Below, one piece after another: positions 22,771-30,514 of a DNA stretch of 40,376 nucleotides. Where the stretch lies: positions 1 through 40,376 of the forward strand of contig NZ_CADFGP010000059.1 of NCBI RefSeq assembly GCF_902833905.1, given 5' to 3'. A program made the translations under genes and the position numbers. This DNA is from Paraburkholderia tuberum STM678. Its GTDB lineage: Bacteria; Pseudomonadota; Gammaproteobacteria; Burkholderiales; Burkholderiaceae. Below the pieces are notes generated by a model. It was not told the origin of the DNA and did no database searches. It saw only the letters and a list, made by a program, of their open reading frames with translations. Position 1 is the stretch's first letter; each line of letters begins with the position of its first letter.

Positions 22771-23907
22771 GTGTCGAATCCGATCATCAACGACACCACA
22801 CTGCGCGACGGCGAACAGACCGCTGGCGTCGCATTCACGGTTGCCGAAAAATGCGCGATTGCCGAGGCGCTCTCAAGCGCCGGCGTACCCGAACTGGAAA
22901 TCGGTATCCCCGCGATGGGTGCCGAGGAAATCGATTGCATCCAGACCATCGTCGCGCTGAATCTCGACGCCGATCTGATGGTCTGGGGCCGTCTCACCGA
23001 CGCGGACCTGGCGTCGGTCTTGTGCTGCAATCCCGACATCATTCACCTGTCGATTCCCGTGTCCGATATCCAACTTCAACACAAATTGCGCCAGCCGCGC
23101 TCGTGGGTGCTCGCGCAGGTGAATCGCGTGATCAGCGCCGCCGTCAAAAGCGGCCGCAAGGTTTCGCTGGGCGCGGAGGATGCCTCGCGCGCGGACCCCT
23201 CGTTCCTTGCCGACGTGGCGCGGCACGCGCAACAGTGCGGTGCGCAACGCATCCGCTTTGCGGACACGCTCGGCGTCCTCGATCCTTTTTCGACCTATGA
23301 AGCGATTGCGCGATTGCACGACGCGGTCGATCTGGAAATCGAAATCCACGCGCACAACGACCTCGGGCTCGCGACCGCGAACACCCTTGCCGCACTGCGC
23401 GCCGGCGCAACCCACGCCAACACCACTGTCAATGGTCTCGGCGAACGCGCCGGAAATGCCGCGCTGGAGGAGATCGTGATGGGCGTGCGCCATATCATGG
23501 GTCGCAACACCGGCGTCGACACGACCGCGCTATTGAGCATCTCGCGGCTTGTCGAACGGGCCTCAGGACGCCCGGTCGCGCTTAACAAAAGCATTGTCGG
23601 CGCCAGCGTATTCACGCACGAGTCCGGCATCCACACAGACGGGCTCGCGAAGAATGCATCGACCTACGAAAGCTTCGATCCCGCCGAACTCGGTCGCGAA
23701 CGCTCGGTCGTGCTCGGCAAGCATTCGGGTTCGCAAAGCGTGCGCCGGGCTTATGACGCGCTCGGCCTGGCCGTCAGTGAAAAGCTGCTCGTGCTGCTGC
23801 TGACCCGGATCCGCCACCATGCCGCCCAGCACAAGCAAACGCCCAGCGCCGCCGACCTGTATCGCTTCCTGATCGAGTTGCGCTACACCGTCGGAGAATT
23901 GTCATGA
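22771..23907 (+). CDS. nifV: Homocitrate synthase NifV
   Basis: NifV condenses acetyl-CoA and 2-oxoglutarate to homocitrate, the organic ligand of FeMo-co. The alpha-isopropylmalate synthase-type TIM barrel is clear: the N-terminal NDTTLRDGEQTAGVAF, the metal-binding EIHAHNDLGLATAN with HxH, the NTTVNGLGERAGNA loop and KSIVGASVFTHESGIH. GTG 22771 (VSNPIINDTTLRDG) is chosen as start: it has AAGGA 9 nt upstream, and the predicted transcript begins only at about 22746. The resulting 378-aa length and N-terminus match other NifV. Its stop overlaps the start of a 53-aa Cys-rich ORF. Confidence 0.96.
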   Translation: MSNPIINDTTLRDGEQTAGVAFTVAEKCAIAEALSSAGVPELEIGIPAMGAEEIDCIQTIVALNLDADLMVWGRLTDADLASVLCCNPDIIHLSIPVSDIQLQHKLRQPRSWVLAQVNRVISAAVKSGRKVSLGAEDASRADPSFLADVARHAQQCGAQRIRFADTLGVLDPFSTYEAIARLHDAVDLEIEIHAHNDLGLATANTLAALRAGATHANTTVNGLGERAGNAALEEIVMGVRHIMGRNTGVDTTALLSISRLVERASGRPVALNKSIVGASVFTHESGIHTDGLAKNASTYESFDPAELGRERSVVLGKHSGSQSVRRAYDALGLAVSEKLLVLLLTRIRHHAAQHKQTPSAADLYRFLIELRYTVGELS

Positions 23908-24065
23908 GCGGCGCTGTGGTCGGCTTCACGAAGTGCGTCGCGCGACCCGAACAGTCGGGCGCGACGACGCCGTGCGCCACCAGCGCCACCAGCGGCGCCT
24001 GCGACAAGTACTTCGCCGAGCCGACGCTCTGTCCATACCTATCCTCATCCGCTTGCAAGGAGTAA
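23904..24065 (+). CDS. Cys-rich 53-aa ORF between nifV and nifW
   Basis: ATG 23904 overlaps the nifV stop (ATGA), and the TAA at 24063-24065 overlaps the ribosome site AAGGAG of nifW, so the frame fills the gap exactly. The peptide begins MSGAVVGFTKCVARPEQSG and ends PTLCPYLSSSACKE. Its five cysteines (residues 11, 24, 33, 43, 51) are spread along the chain, with Ser/Thr/Ala-rich spacers. No membrane segment is seen. It might bind a metal or a cluster, or merely couple translation of nifV to nifW. I recognise no family. cysE often stands here in other clusters, but this is not its sequence. Confidence 0.55.
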   Translation: MSGAVVGFTKCVARPEQSGATTPCATSATSGACDKYFAEPTLCPYLSSSACKE

Positions 24066-24070
24066 ACGCG

Positions 24071-24409
24071 ATGGAAAGCTTTGTCCAGCAACTCAAGGCG
24101 CTGTCCTCAGCCGAGGACTTCCTGCAGTTCTTCGGCATTGCGTTCGACCAGAAGGTCGTCAACGTGAGTCGACTGCACATCCTCAAGCGCTTTTTTCAGT
24201 ACATCCAGCAACAGGACGCGCTGCCGGAAGGCGACGAACCCGCCCTGTTCGCGTCATATCACGCGCTGCTGCTGAAGGCTTACGGCGACTTCGTCACCTC
24301 CACGCCGGCGCAGGAAAAAGTGTTCAAGGTGTTCCGGGACACAAATGGGCGGCAGCACGTTTCACTCGACAGTCTGCGCGCGTCGCTGCCCGCGCGCACC
24401 CTTGCCTGA
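24071..24409 (+). CDS. nifW: Nitrogenase-stabilizing/protective protein NifW
   Basis: NifW (112 aa) helps protect or mature the MoFe protein. Family marks are the N-terminal LSSAEDFLQFFGIAFDQKVV and NVSRLHILKRFFQYIQQQ, then a helical SYHALLLKAYGDFV and KVFKVF near the C-terminus. ATG 24071 has AAGGAG 8 nt upstream. It lies between the Cys-rich ORF and fixA, 16 nt before fixA, inside the nifV operon. Confidence 0.95.
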   Translation: MESFVQQLKALSSAEDFLQFFGIAFDQKVVNVSRLHILKRFFQYIQQQDALPEGDEPALFASYHALLLKAYGDFVTSTPAQEKVFKVFRDTNGRQHVSLDSLRASLPARTLA

Positions 24410-24425
24410 CAGGTGGAGCAAGACC

Positions 24426-25292
24426 ATGCACATCGTTAAGACCATGCACATTGTCGTCTGCATCAAGCAGGTCCCGGACTCGACGCAGATCCGCGTTCAT
24501 CCGGTCACCAACACGATCATGCGCCAGGGTGTTCCGGCGATCGTCAACCCGTATGACCTGTTTTCACTCGAAGAGGCGCTGCGACTGAAGGACCGCTTCG
24601 GCGGCAAGGTCACGTTGCTTTGCATGGGCCCGCCGCAGGCCGAGGAAGCGCTGCGCAAGTGCATCAGCTTCGGCGCGGACGACGCCGTGCTGCTCACCGA
24701 CCGTGCATTCGCTGGCGCGGATACGCTCGCTACGTCGTACGCGCTGGCAGCGGGTATCCAGCAGATCGCGAAGGAGCAGGCGGTGGACATCGTGTTCACT
24801 GGCAAGCAGACGATCGACGGCGACACCGCGCAAGTCGGCCCCGGTATCGCCAAACGCCTCGGGCTGCAACTGCTGACCTACGTGTCGCGCATCGTCGAGA
24901 CCGCTCTCGATGCGCGCACGATCACCGTCGAGCGCCGCGCCGAGGGCGGCGTGCACGTGCTCAGGACTGCGCTGCCGTGCCTGATCACAATGCTGGAGAA
25001 CACCAACGAACTGCGCTTTGCGACGCTGCCCGCGATGATTCATGCGGCCGGCTATCCGGTGCACAAATGGAACTGCGAACAGGCCGGCATCGAAGATCTC
25101 AGCAAGATCGGCCTGAAGGGCTCGCCGACAGTGGTCAGCAAAGTCTTTGGACCGACGCCGCGCAGCGAGAAAGCGGAGATGCTCGACCTCGACGCATCGA
25201 GTCTTTGCGACGTGTCGGTGAACCTGCTGCAAAAGATCTTCGCGCGCCATCCTACCCTGGAAGCTGACCTGCTGATGAAGGAGGGTTCATGA
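24426..25292 (+). CDS. fixA: Electron-transfer flavoprotein beta subunit FixA
   Basis: FixA with FixB forms the ETF part of the FixABCX bifurcating complex. This complex takes electrons from NADH and drives half of them to low potential for nitrogenase while reducing quinone. The 288-aa protein has the ETF-beta start HIVVCIKQVPDSTQIRV, NPYDLFSLEEALRLKD, and the AMP/FAD segment VFTGKQTIDGDTAQVGPGIA. Two starts exist because an 18-bp unit around the ATG is nearly repeated (MHIVKT-MHIVVC). The first, 24426, has GGAG 7 nt upstream and is used. It overlaps fixB by ATGA. Confidence 0.95.
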   Translation: MHIVKTMHIVVCIKQVPDSTQIRVHPVTNTIMRQGVPAIVNPYDLFSLEEALRLKDRFGGKVTLLCMGPPQAEEALRKCISFGADDAVLLTDRAFAGADTLATSYALAAGIQQIAKEQAVDIVFTGKQTIDGDTAQVGPGIAKRLGLQLLTYVSRIVETALDARTITVERRAEGGVHVLRTALPCLITMLENTNELRFATLPAMIHAAGYPVHKWNCEQAGIEDLSKIGLKGSPTVVSKVFGPTPRSEKAEMLDLDASSLCDVSVNLLQKIFARHPTLEADLLMKEGS

Positions 25293-26392
25293 ACACACCC
25301 GCCGCCCCCGCGAAGAAACCCGCCGGCCGCGCAGGACGCAATCTCGAACTGCCGAAACACCTGAAGGCCTACAAAGGCGTCTGGGTCTTTATCGAGCACG
25401 ACCGTGGACACGTGCACAGCGTCTCGTGGGAACTGCTCGGTGAAGCGCGCAAATTGGCCGACACGCTCGGCAGCCGAGTGGGCATCGCGGTGCTCGGCGG
25501 CGCGAATGAACCGCTCGAACAGTTCGCCGCAGAAGCCTTCACTTACGGCGCGGACGATGCGTACATCGTCCACGACCCGGTCTTGCAAGGCTATCGCAAC
25601 GAGCCGTTCACGAAAGGGCTGACCGACCTCGTCAACCGGCATCAGCCCGAGATCCTGCTGCTGGGCGCGACGTCGATGGGCCGCGACCTCGCCGGCTCCG
25701 TAGCGACGACCCTGCTGACCGGGCTGACCGCCGATTGCACCGAACTCAACATCGATCCCGCGTCGCGGGCGCTGGCGGCGACGCGCCCCACCTTCGGCGG
25801 CTCGCTGTTGTGCACGATCATGACGCTCGCGTACCGTCCGCAGATGGCGACGGTGCGCCCGCGCGTGATGCCGATGCCGCTGCGCGACGCCGAACGCACC
25901 GGCAACATCGTCCATGGAACGCTGGGGATGATCGAGACGGACATCGTCACGAGGCTGCTCGACTTTATCCCGGATGCGAGCAGCAACCGGATCAACCTGT
26001 CCTATGCCGATGTGATCGTGAGCGGCGGCAAGGGGTTGAAGAGCCCGGAAAACTTCCAGCTGGCGTTCGATCTGGCGAACGTGCTCGGCGGCGAAGTGGG
26101 TGCGACCCGGCCATGCGTGCAGGCCGGCTGGGTCGAGGGGGAGCGCCAGGTGGGACAGACCGGCAAGACGGTGCGGCCCAAGCTCTACATCGCCGCCGGC
26201 ATATCCGGCGCGATCCAGCACCGCGTGGGCATGGAAAGCGCAGACGTGATCGTGGCGATCAACACCGACCCGAACGCACCCATCTTCGATTTCGCACACT
26301 ACGGGATTGTCGGCAATGCACTGCAAGTGTTGCCCGCGCTGAAGCAAGCTTTTGTGGAGCATTTGACCCGGCGCCGCAAGCAGGCTGCCTGA
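25289..26392 (+). CDS. fixB: Electron-transfer flavoprotein alpha subunit FixB
   Basis: FixB (367 aa) is the ETF-alpha partner of FixA. The N-terminal half has the ETF domain (GVWVFIEHDRGHVHSVSWEL; LLLGATSMGRDLAGSVATTL). The C-terminal half has the FAD domain with VIVSGGKGLKSPENFQLAFD, VGATRPCVQAGW, QVGQTGKTVRPKLYIAAGIS, and SGAIQHRVGM ... NTDPNAPIFDFAHYGIVG. All FAD-contact motifs appear intact. It starts within the fixA stop and is followed 11 nt later by fixC. Confidence 0.97.
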   Translation: MNTPAAPAKKPAGRAGRNLELPKHLKAYKGVWVFIEHDRGHVHSVSWELLGEARKLADTLGSRVGIAVLGGANEPLEQFAAEAFTYGADDAYIVHDPVLQGYRNEPFTKGLTDLVNRHQPEILLLGATSMGRDLAGSVATTLLTGLTADCTELNIDPASRALAATRPTFGGSLLCTIMTLAYRPQMATVRPRVMPMPLRDAERTGNIVHGTLGMIETDIVTRLLDFIPDASSNRINLSYADVIVSGGKGLKSPENFQLAFDLANVLGGEVGATRPCVQAGWVEGERQVGQTGKTVRPKLYIAAGISGAIQHRVGMESADVIVAINTDPNAPIFDFAHYGIVGNALQVLPALKQAFVEHLTRRRKQAA

Positions 26393-26403
26393 GGAGAATC
26401 ACG

Positions 26404-27714
26404 ATGAGAAAACCTTCACAGTTCGATGTGATTGTGGTCGGCGCCGGTCCGTCCGGCAACGCTGCCGCTTACACGATGGCCAAGGCAGGTCTGGAAGTGC
26501 TGCAGATCGAGCGGGGCGAATATCCGGGCAGCAAAAACGTTCAGGGAGCGATCCTGTACGCGAAGGCGCTCGAAGAGATCATCCCGGACTTCCGCGACGA
26601 TGCGCCGCTGGAGCGCCACATCATCGAGCAGCGGATGTGGGTGCTCGACGATACGTCGTTTGTCGGTACACATGTGCGCAGCGAGGATTACAACAGGCCG
26701 CCCTATAACCGCTACACGATCATCCGCGCGCAGTTCGACAAGTGGTTTTCATCGAAAGTGCGCGAAGCCGGCGCACTGCTGCTCTGCGAGACCACGGTGA
26801 AGGAACTGATCATGGACGGCGACCGGGTGGTCGGCGTGCAGTGCGACCGCGAGCACGGCGATGTCTATGCCGACGTGGTGGTGCTCGCCGACGGCGTGAA
26901 TTCGACGCTCGCGCGCAAGGCGGGCTTTCATGGAGAGATCGGGGCCGGCAACGTTGCGCTCGCCGTCAAGGAGATTCTCTTCATGCCGGAGGAGACGATC
27001 CGCCAGCGCTTCAACGTCGGCGAGGACGACGGCGTCGTGATCGAGATGGTCGGCAGGATCACCGACGGCATGATGGGCACTGGCTTCCTCTATACCAACA
27101 AGGAATCGCTCACCATAGGCGTGGGCTGCATGCTGAGCGACTTCAAGAAAAACCCCAACCGCACGAGCCCCTACGTGCTCCTCGAAAAGATGAAGCAGCA
27201 CCCGTCGATCGCACCGCTGATTGCGGGCGGCGAGATGAAGGAGTATTGCGCGCATCTGATTCCCGAAGGCGGTTTTCACGCAATCCCGCAGGTCTACGGC
27301 AACGGCTGGATGATCGTTGGCGATTCAGGCGGTTTCGTAAACGCCGCGCACCGAGAAGGATCGAATCTTGCGATGACCACGGGACGCCTCGCCGCCGAAA
27401 CGGTGATCCACGCGAAAGCCGCGGGCCACGGCTACCGCGCCGGCACGCTCAAGGCCTACAAGGCCGCGCTCGATCAGAGCTTCGTGATGAAAGACCTGCA
27501 CAAGTATCGCGACATGCCGGCCGTGCTGCACCAGAATCCGCAGTTCTTCACGACCTACCCCGACCTCATGGCACGCGCCGCGCGCACGATGATTACGGTC
27601 GACGGTAAGGACAAGAAAAGCAAGGAACGCGAGATTTTTTCGAGCTTCCGCACAGCCCGTTCGCTTTCCGGCATCGTGGGTGACGCCTACAAACTCCTGA
27701 GGGCCTTCCGATGA
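26404..27714 (+). CDS. fixC: FixC, quinone oxidoreductase flavoprotein
   Basis: FixC (436 aa) is related to ETF:ubiquinone oxidoreductase and takes the high-potential branch of FixABCX bifurcation to quinone at the membrane face. The FAD-binding Rossmann motif VIVVGAGPSGNAAAYTMAKA is at residues 9-28, with ERGEYPGSKNVQGAI after it. VVVLADGVNSTLARK and VYGNGWMIVGDSGGFVN mark the second and third FAD motifs, and EGSNLAMTTGRLAAETVI follows. ATG 26404 follows GAGGAG by 7 nt. Its stop overlaps fixX (ATGA). Confidence 0.97.
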   Translation: MRKPSQFDVIVVGAGPSGNAAAYTMAKAGLEVLQIERGEYPGSKNVQGAILYAKALEEIIPDFRDDAPLERHIIEQRMWVLDDTSFVGTHVRSEDYNRPPYNRYTIIRAQFDKWFSSKVREAGALLLCETTVKELIMDGDRVVGVQCDREHGDVYADVVVLADGVNSTLARKAGFHGEIGAGNVALAVKEILFMPEETIRQRFNVGEDDGVVIEMVGRITDGMMGTGFLYTNKESLTIGVGCMLSDFKKNPNRTSPYVLLEKMKQHPSIAPLIAGGEMKEYCAHLIPEGGFHAIPQVYGNGWMIVGDSGGFVNAAHREGSNLAMTTGRLAAETVIHAKAAGHGYRAGTLKAYKAALDQSFVMKDLHKYRDMPAVLHQNPQFFTTYPDLMARAARTMITVDGKDKKSKEREIFSSFRTARSLSGIVGDAYKLLRAFR

Positions 27715-28010
27715 GCACCCTACCCGTCAACGTAGAGGAAAAGCTGTTCCAGAACCGTTATCGCGTCGATGCAGGACGGCCGCACGTCCACATCAAGGAT
27801 GCCGACGTCTGCCAGAGCGAATGCAGCGCGAAGAGTTGCACCTTCGTCTGCCCGGCCTCGTGCTACAAGGCCGAAGGCAACGGCGCGGTGACGCTGATCA
27901 CCGACGGCTGCCTCGAATGCGGCAGTTGCCGCATCCTCTGTACCGACCACCAGAATATCGAGTGGGACTACCCGCGCGGTGGTCACGGCATCCTGTTCAA
28001 GTTCGGTTGA
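27711..28010 (+). CDS. fixX: FixX, ferredoxin-like protein
   Basis: FixX (99 aa) is the ferredoxin-like subunit of FixABCX, passing electrons between FixC and quinone or to the ferredoxin pool. Cysteine motifs are VCQSECSAKSCTFVCPASCY and DGCLECGSCRILC, the latter a CxxCxxC series for a [4Fe-4S] cluster. The N-terminal EKLFQNRYRVDAGRPHVHIK and the C-terminal WDYPRGGHGILFKFG are family-typical. It is last of the standard fix genes and is followed 12 nt later by a short TPR-like gene. Confidence 0.96.
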   Translation: MSTLPVNVEEKLFQNRYRVDAGRPHVHIKDADVCQSECSAKSCTFVCPASCYKAEGNGAVTLITDGCLECGSCRILCTDHQNIEWDYPRGGHGILFKFG

Positions 28011-28022
28011 GGAACATCGTCA

Positions 28023-28340
28023 TTGCCAGACCAGAACGACATGTGTTTGCTTGCACCGAGAACCGGCCGCCGCCGCGCGGCCCATCTGGGACCAATAGCA
28101 GCTGCGCATGCCGCCGGGTTGAATGAGAACTGGCAGATGGTACAAGCCGGCGACGCGAACCTCCACGCGCCCGGTCCCGCCCGCTTCTGGCTGTTCACGC
28201 TAAAGGCGCTCGCCTTCATCGGCCTGCGGCGCGGCGAACGCGAGACCGCCACACAGTTGATCGCACAACTACGGCAGCTCGATCCGGCGGATCACCTCGG
28301 CTTCGGCGTAGTGGAAGCGTTGCTGCAACGGTCCGTCTGA
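28023..28340 (+). CDS. Short protein related to the nifB-operon TPR protein
   Basis: The C-terminal half (ARFWLFTLKALAFIGLRRGE, LIAQLRQLDPADHLGFGVVE) aligns with the end of the TPR protein at 17674-18255 (ARFYLFTLKGLAYLNMRLGD; LRELRRLDPEDRVGGALLSQ). The first 45 residues are unrelated. TTG 28023 has GAGGAA 8 nt upstream; ATG 28041 is the alternative. It could be a functional short paralog expressed with fixABCX, or a truncated copy given a new N-terminus. With one repeat unit it may pair with the longer protein. Cytoplasmic. Confidence 0.6.
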   Translation: MPDQNDMCLLAPRTGRRRAAHLGPIAAAHAAGLNENWQMVQAGDANLHAPGPARFWLFTLKALAFIGLRRGERETATQLIAQLRQLDPADHLGFGVVEALLQRSV

Positions 28341-28351
28341 GGAGACACACG

Positions 28352-28582
28352 ATGTCCAAACAGCCCGCCATCGCATCGTTGGCCGACGACAATCTGGCAG
28401 CCGGCGGCGTGGCAGCAGTCGACCGTGCGCTGACCCTGCTGGCTGCCTTCGGCAACGGCACGCCCGTTCTGTCATTGAGCGCGCTCGCGGGACGCACGCG
28501 CCTGTATAAGAGCACCGTGCTGCGCCTGCTCGCGTCGCTGGAACATGCGCATCTCGTGGTGCGCCGCGCCGATGGCTGCTAA
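28352..28582 (+). pseudogene. Truncated IclR-type regulator (HTH only)
   Basis: From ATG 28352 about 70 codons match the N-terminal winged helix-turn-helix of IclR regulators: GVAAVDRALTLLAAFGNGTP, LSLSALAGRTRLYKSTVLRL and LASLEHAHLVVRRADG. The frame ends at once after ADGC, where a normal protein would continue with the ligand-binding domain of about 170 residues. None of that domain is found downstream. The gene was cut by a deletion, and the free HTH could in principle still bind DNA. Confidence 0.8.
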
Positions 28583-28872
28583 CAGCACCGCTTGTGTCGC
28601 TGCCCGCATCCGGCGTGAGCTGATGGTCGAGCGCGACAGGGCCGTCGAACCGGCGATGACAGCGCCGCGTTCGCACCAGCTTAGTCGAGATACCGACCGC
28701 CCCTGAGGTCGAAAGTGCTGTTCTCGACGCTTACCGAATTAGCACCGACACGGGGGCCGCTTCCGATAGTGATCGTGCCAAGGTCCGCGCCAAATCCAGA
28801 TTTGACTTCTCCGAGCCATCCGCCTCAGTCGCGATATCGCGGCCCCGACACGCCGCAAGTCCGACAGTACTT
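28583..28872. other. Gap between the iclR relic and the transposon
   Basis: I see no gene here on either strand. The stretch holds a perfect 12-bp palindrome CGCGATATCGCG (28830-28841) and ends with TACTT (28868-28872), the left copy of the transposon target duplication. Before insertion this DNA joined directly to the 3' end of nifA. Confidence 0.6.
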
Positions 28873-28910
28873 GGGGTGCCCTCAAGAAACGGACTTTTAC
28901 GTACGCTAAG
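28873..28910 (+). repeat. Left terminal inverted repeat of the Tn3 element
   Basis: GGGGTGCCCTCAAGAAACGG starts the 38-bp repeat, which ends in CGTACGCTAAG. It differs from the right repeat at positions 12, 22 and 27 only. TACTT precedes it. Confidence 0.95.
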
Positions 28911-29000
28911 ACCTCCTCGTACTCGACAGCGCTCGGGTTAACTGGCGGTGCCTGTCCGGCCTCAGTTTCGAGAATTGCGATATACGCCGCGTACGCATAC

Positions 29001-29321
29001 TTAGTCGCCGTAGCGCATCCACCGGAGTTGTTCCCATCGAGGTGATCGCGTGATGCTGAGTAGCCAGTCGAGCGCAGCACATCCGCGCGCCGTGATTGAG
29101 ACGTTTAGATACGCGCCATCAATACCGCAAACACCTTGCTCGCAGGCAGGACGTTTCTGGCGTTCGCATTCGATGAATTCGCGGCGTAGCAATTCGGAAA
29201 ACACTAAAGGCTGGAGGTACATTTCCGCCTGTCGACCGCTTGCGACGCGAAGACCGTCGAGGATATCCGCGTGAGTGGGGACGACAGACTCTACGGCGCG
29301 TTGAACGTATGCTTCAGACAT
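29001..29321 (-). CDS. Unknown 106-aa protein of the transposon cargo
   Basis: The last minus-strand gene of the cargo, ending 91 bp from the left terminal repeat. I do not recognise it. From ATG 29321 it reads MSEAYVQRAVESVVPTHADI, then LQPLVFSELLRREFIECERQ, a cysteine pair context PACEQGVCGIDG, and a helical end TARGCAALDWLLSITRSP. The frame is open upstream to 29462, so the start is uncertain, and neither start has a good ribosome site. It could be a small accessory to the upstream enzymes or a truncated gene trapped at the transposon end. Confidence 0.5.
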   Translation of the reverse strand: MSEAYVQRAVESVVPTHADILDGLRVASGRQAEMYLQPLVFSELLRREFIECERQKRPACEQGVCGIDGAYLNVSITARGCAALDWLLSITRSPRWEQLRWMRYGD

Positions 29322-29492
29322 GGGGGTCGACCAGGTGGACCGCATTGCCGAGGAAGTCTCCATTGCGGGAGGGGGCGGCACATCACTTACGAATGCATGG
29401 GCAGTGGATCGCCGGATGAGCTTCAGAGAATCTTCTGCATGAGAAACCTGTCGCCTACACAACTAATCGCGCGTTCTACCGGGACGATTTTT

Positions 29493-30377
29493 TTAGCGCT
29501 CATCGGGCCTCGATGCTAGGAAAACCGATGCGAGAATAATCACACCACCGGACAGCGTCTGAACACTGGGTATCTCGTGGAGCAGCAGAGCTGCCATGCC
29601 GATTCCGTAGACTGGTTCCAGATAGGTAAACATGCTCGCCGTCTGCGCGGTGACGGAGCGCATTCCGGAAATAAAGAGCGTATGGGCCAGCGCTGTGCAA
29701 AAGAGGCCCAAGAACAGTATTTCACCGAGTTCAATACCTGTTTCGGGCAGCACCGCATGCACCATGAATGGCAACAGAACGAGAGCCGCAATCGCATTCT
29801 GGTACGCGGAAACCTTGATCGGACTATGGTGTTTAACAAGTACGCGACCGACTATCTGCATAATTGCAAACGTTAAGCCGGACGCCAATCCCCACAATGG
29901 ACCTGCCAGATTGTGAAGATCGATATCTGACCCTGGCAACATGAGACGCAGTCCGATCAGCATCACTGGGACAAGTATGAGGTCACGCTTTCTCATACGC
30001 GACCGGTCAACATAAGGGGCGAGCAGCACGACGAAGATCGGGAACGACGAGAAGGACAAAAGACCTATCGTTACCCCGGACAGCTGAATGGCATGGAAGA
30101 AACTGTACCAGTGGAAAGCAAGTAGCAGCCCAAGCATAACGAACCAAAGGCGATGGGCGAGTTCGACCCCTAAAGGCAGTTTCCTGATCCATGCAACATA
30201 GATCAGTGCGAAGGCGGCGAGGCTTGCGCGCGCCTCGACGAGCGTAAATGGAGACAGAGATGTCGCTCGGCCGATGACTCCGGCGATACCGAATAGGAGC
30301 GTGGCAACATGCAACTGCAAGTGCGGTGCGAGCGCACTCGAAGGCGTGACGGTGGAAGCACCAGGTGTAGCTGACAT
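29493..30377 (-). CDS. EamA-family (drug/metabolite) transporter
   Basis: An inner membrane protein of about 294 aa with ten predicted helices in two EamA repeats: the first begins LHVATLLFGIAGVIGRATSL, the second LHNLAGPLWGLASGLTFAIM. The family exports amino acids and other metabolites. The conserved second-repeat end is present (AQTASMFTYLEPVYGIGMAA, then LSGGVIILASVFLASR). In this operon it would most simply export the product of the kinase and hydroxylase. ATG 30377 is chosen over an upstream TTG at 30479; the ribosome site is weak. It is 137 nt after the hydroxylase gene. Confidence 0.88.
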   Translation of the reverse strand: MSATPGASTVTPSSALAPHLQLHVATLLFGIAGVIGRATSLSPFTLVEARASLAAFALIYVAWIRKLPLGVELAHRLWFVMLGLLLAFHWYSFFHAIQLSGVTIGLLSFSSFPIFVVLLAPYVDRSRMRKRDLILVPVMLIGLRLMLPGSDIDLHNLAGPLWGLASGLTFAIMQIVGRVLVKHHSPIKVSAYQNAIAALVLLPFMVHAVLPETGIELGEILFLGLFCTALAHTLFISGMRSVTAQTASMFTYLEPVYGIGMAALLLHEIPSVQTLSGGVIILASVFLASRPDER

Positions 30378-30514
30378 AAGCTTGGAGGTTTCTGGCGTCG
30401 TGTGAGCGGACGGGAATAGGCCTGACGATGCAGATCCCTTCGGCAAACGCTGCCGAGACGCTTTGGGCAAATTGAACAATCCCGAGAGCGCGCCGGCAGC
30501 ATCGGTGCTGATGC

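Noticed and set aside
25052..26362. 436-codon minus-strand frame across fixA and fixB
   Set aside because: Antisense to two intact genes; composition is that of a shadow.
28739..29080. 113-codon minus-strand frame at the left end of the transposon
   Set aside because: It runs straight through the 38-bp terminal repeat and the target duplication into flanking DNA, so it cannot be an old gene. Part of its protein-like look comes from translating the repeat.
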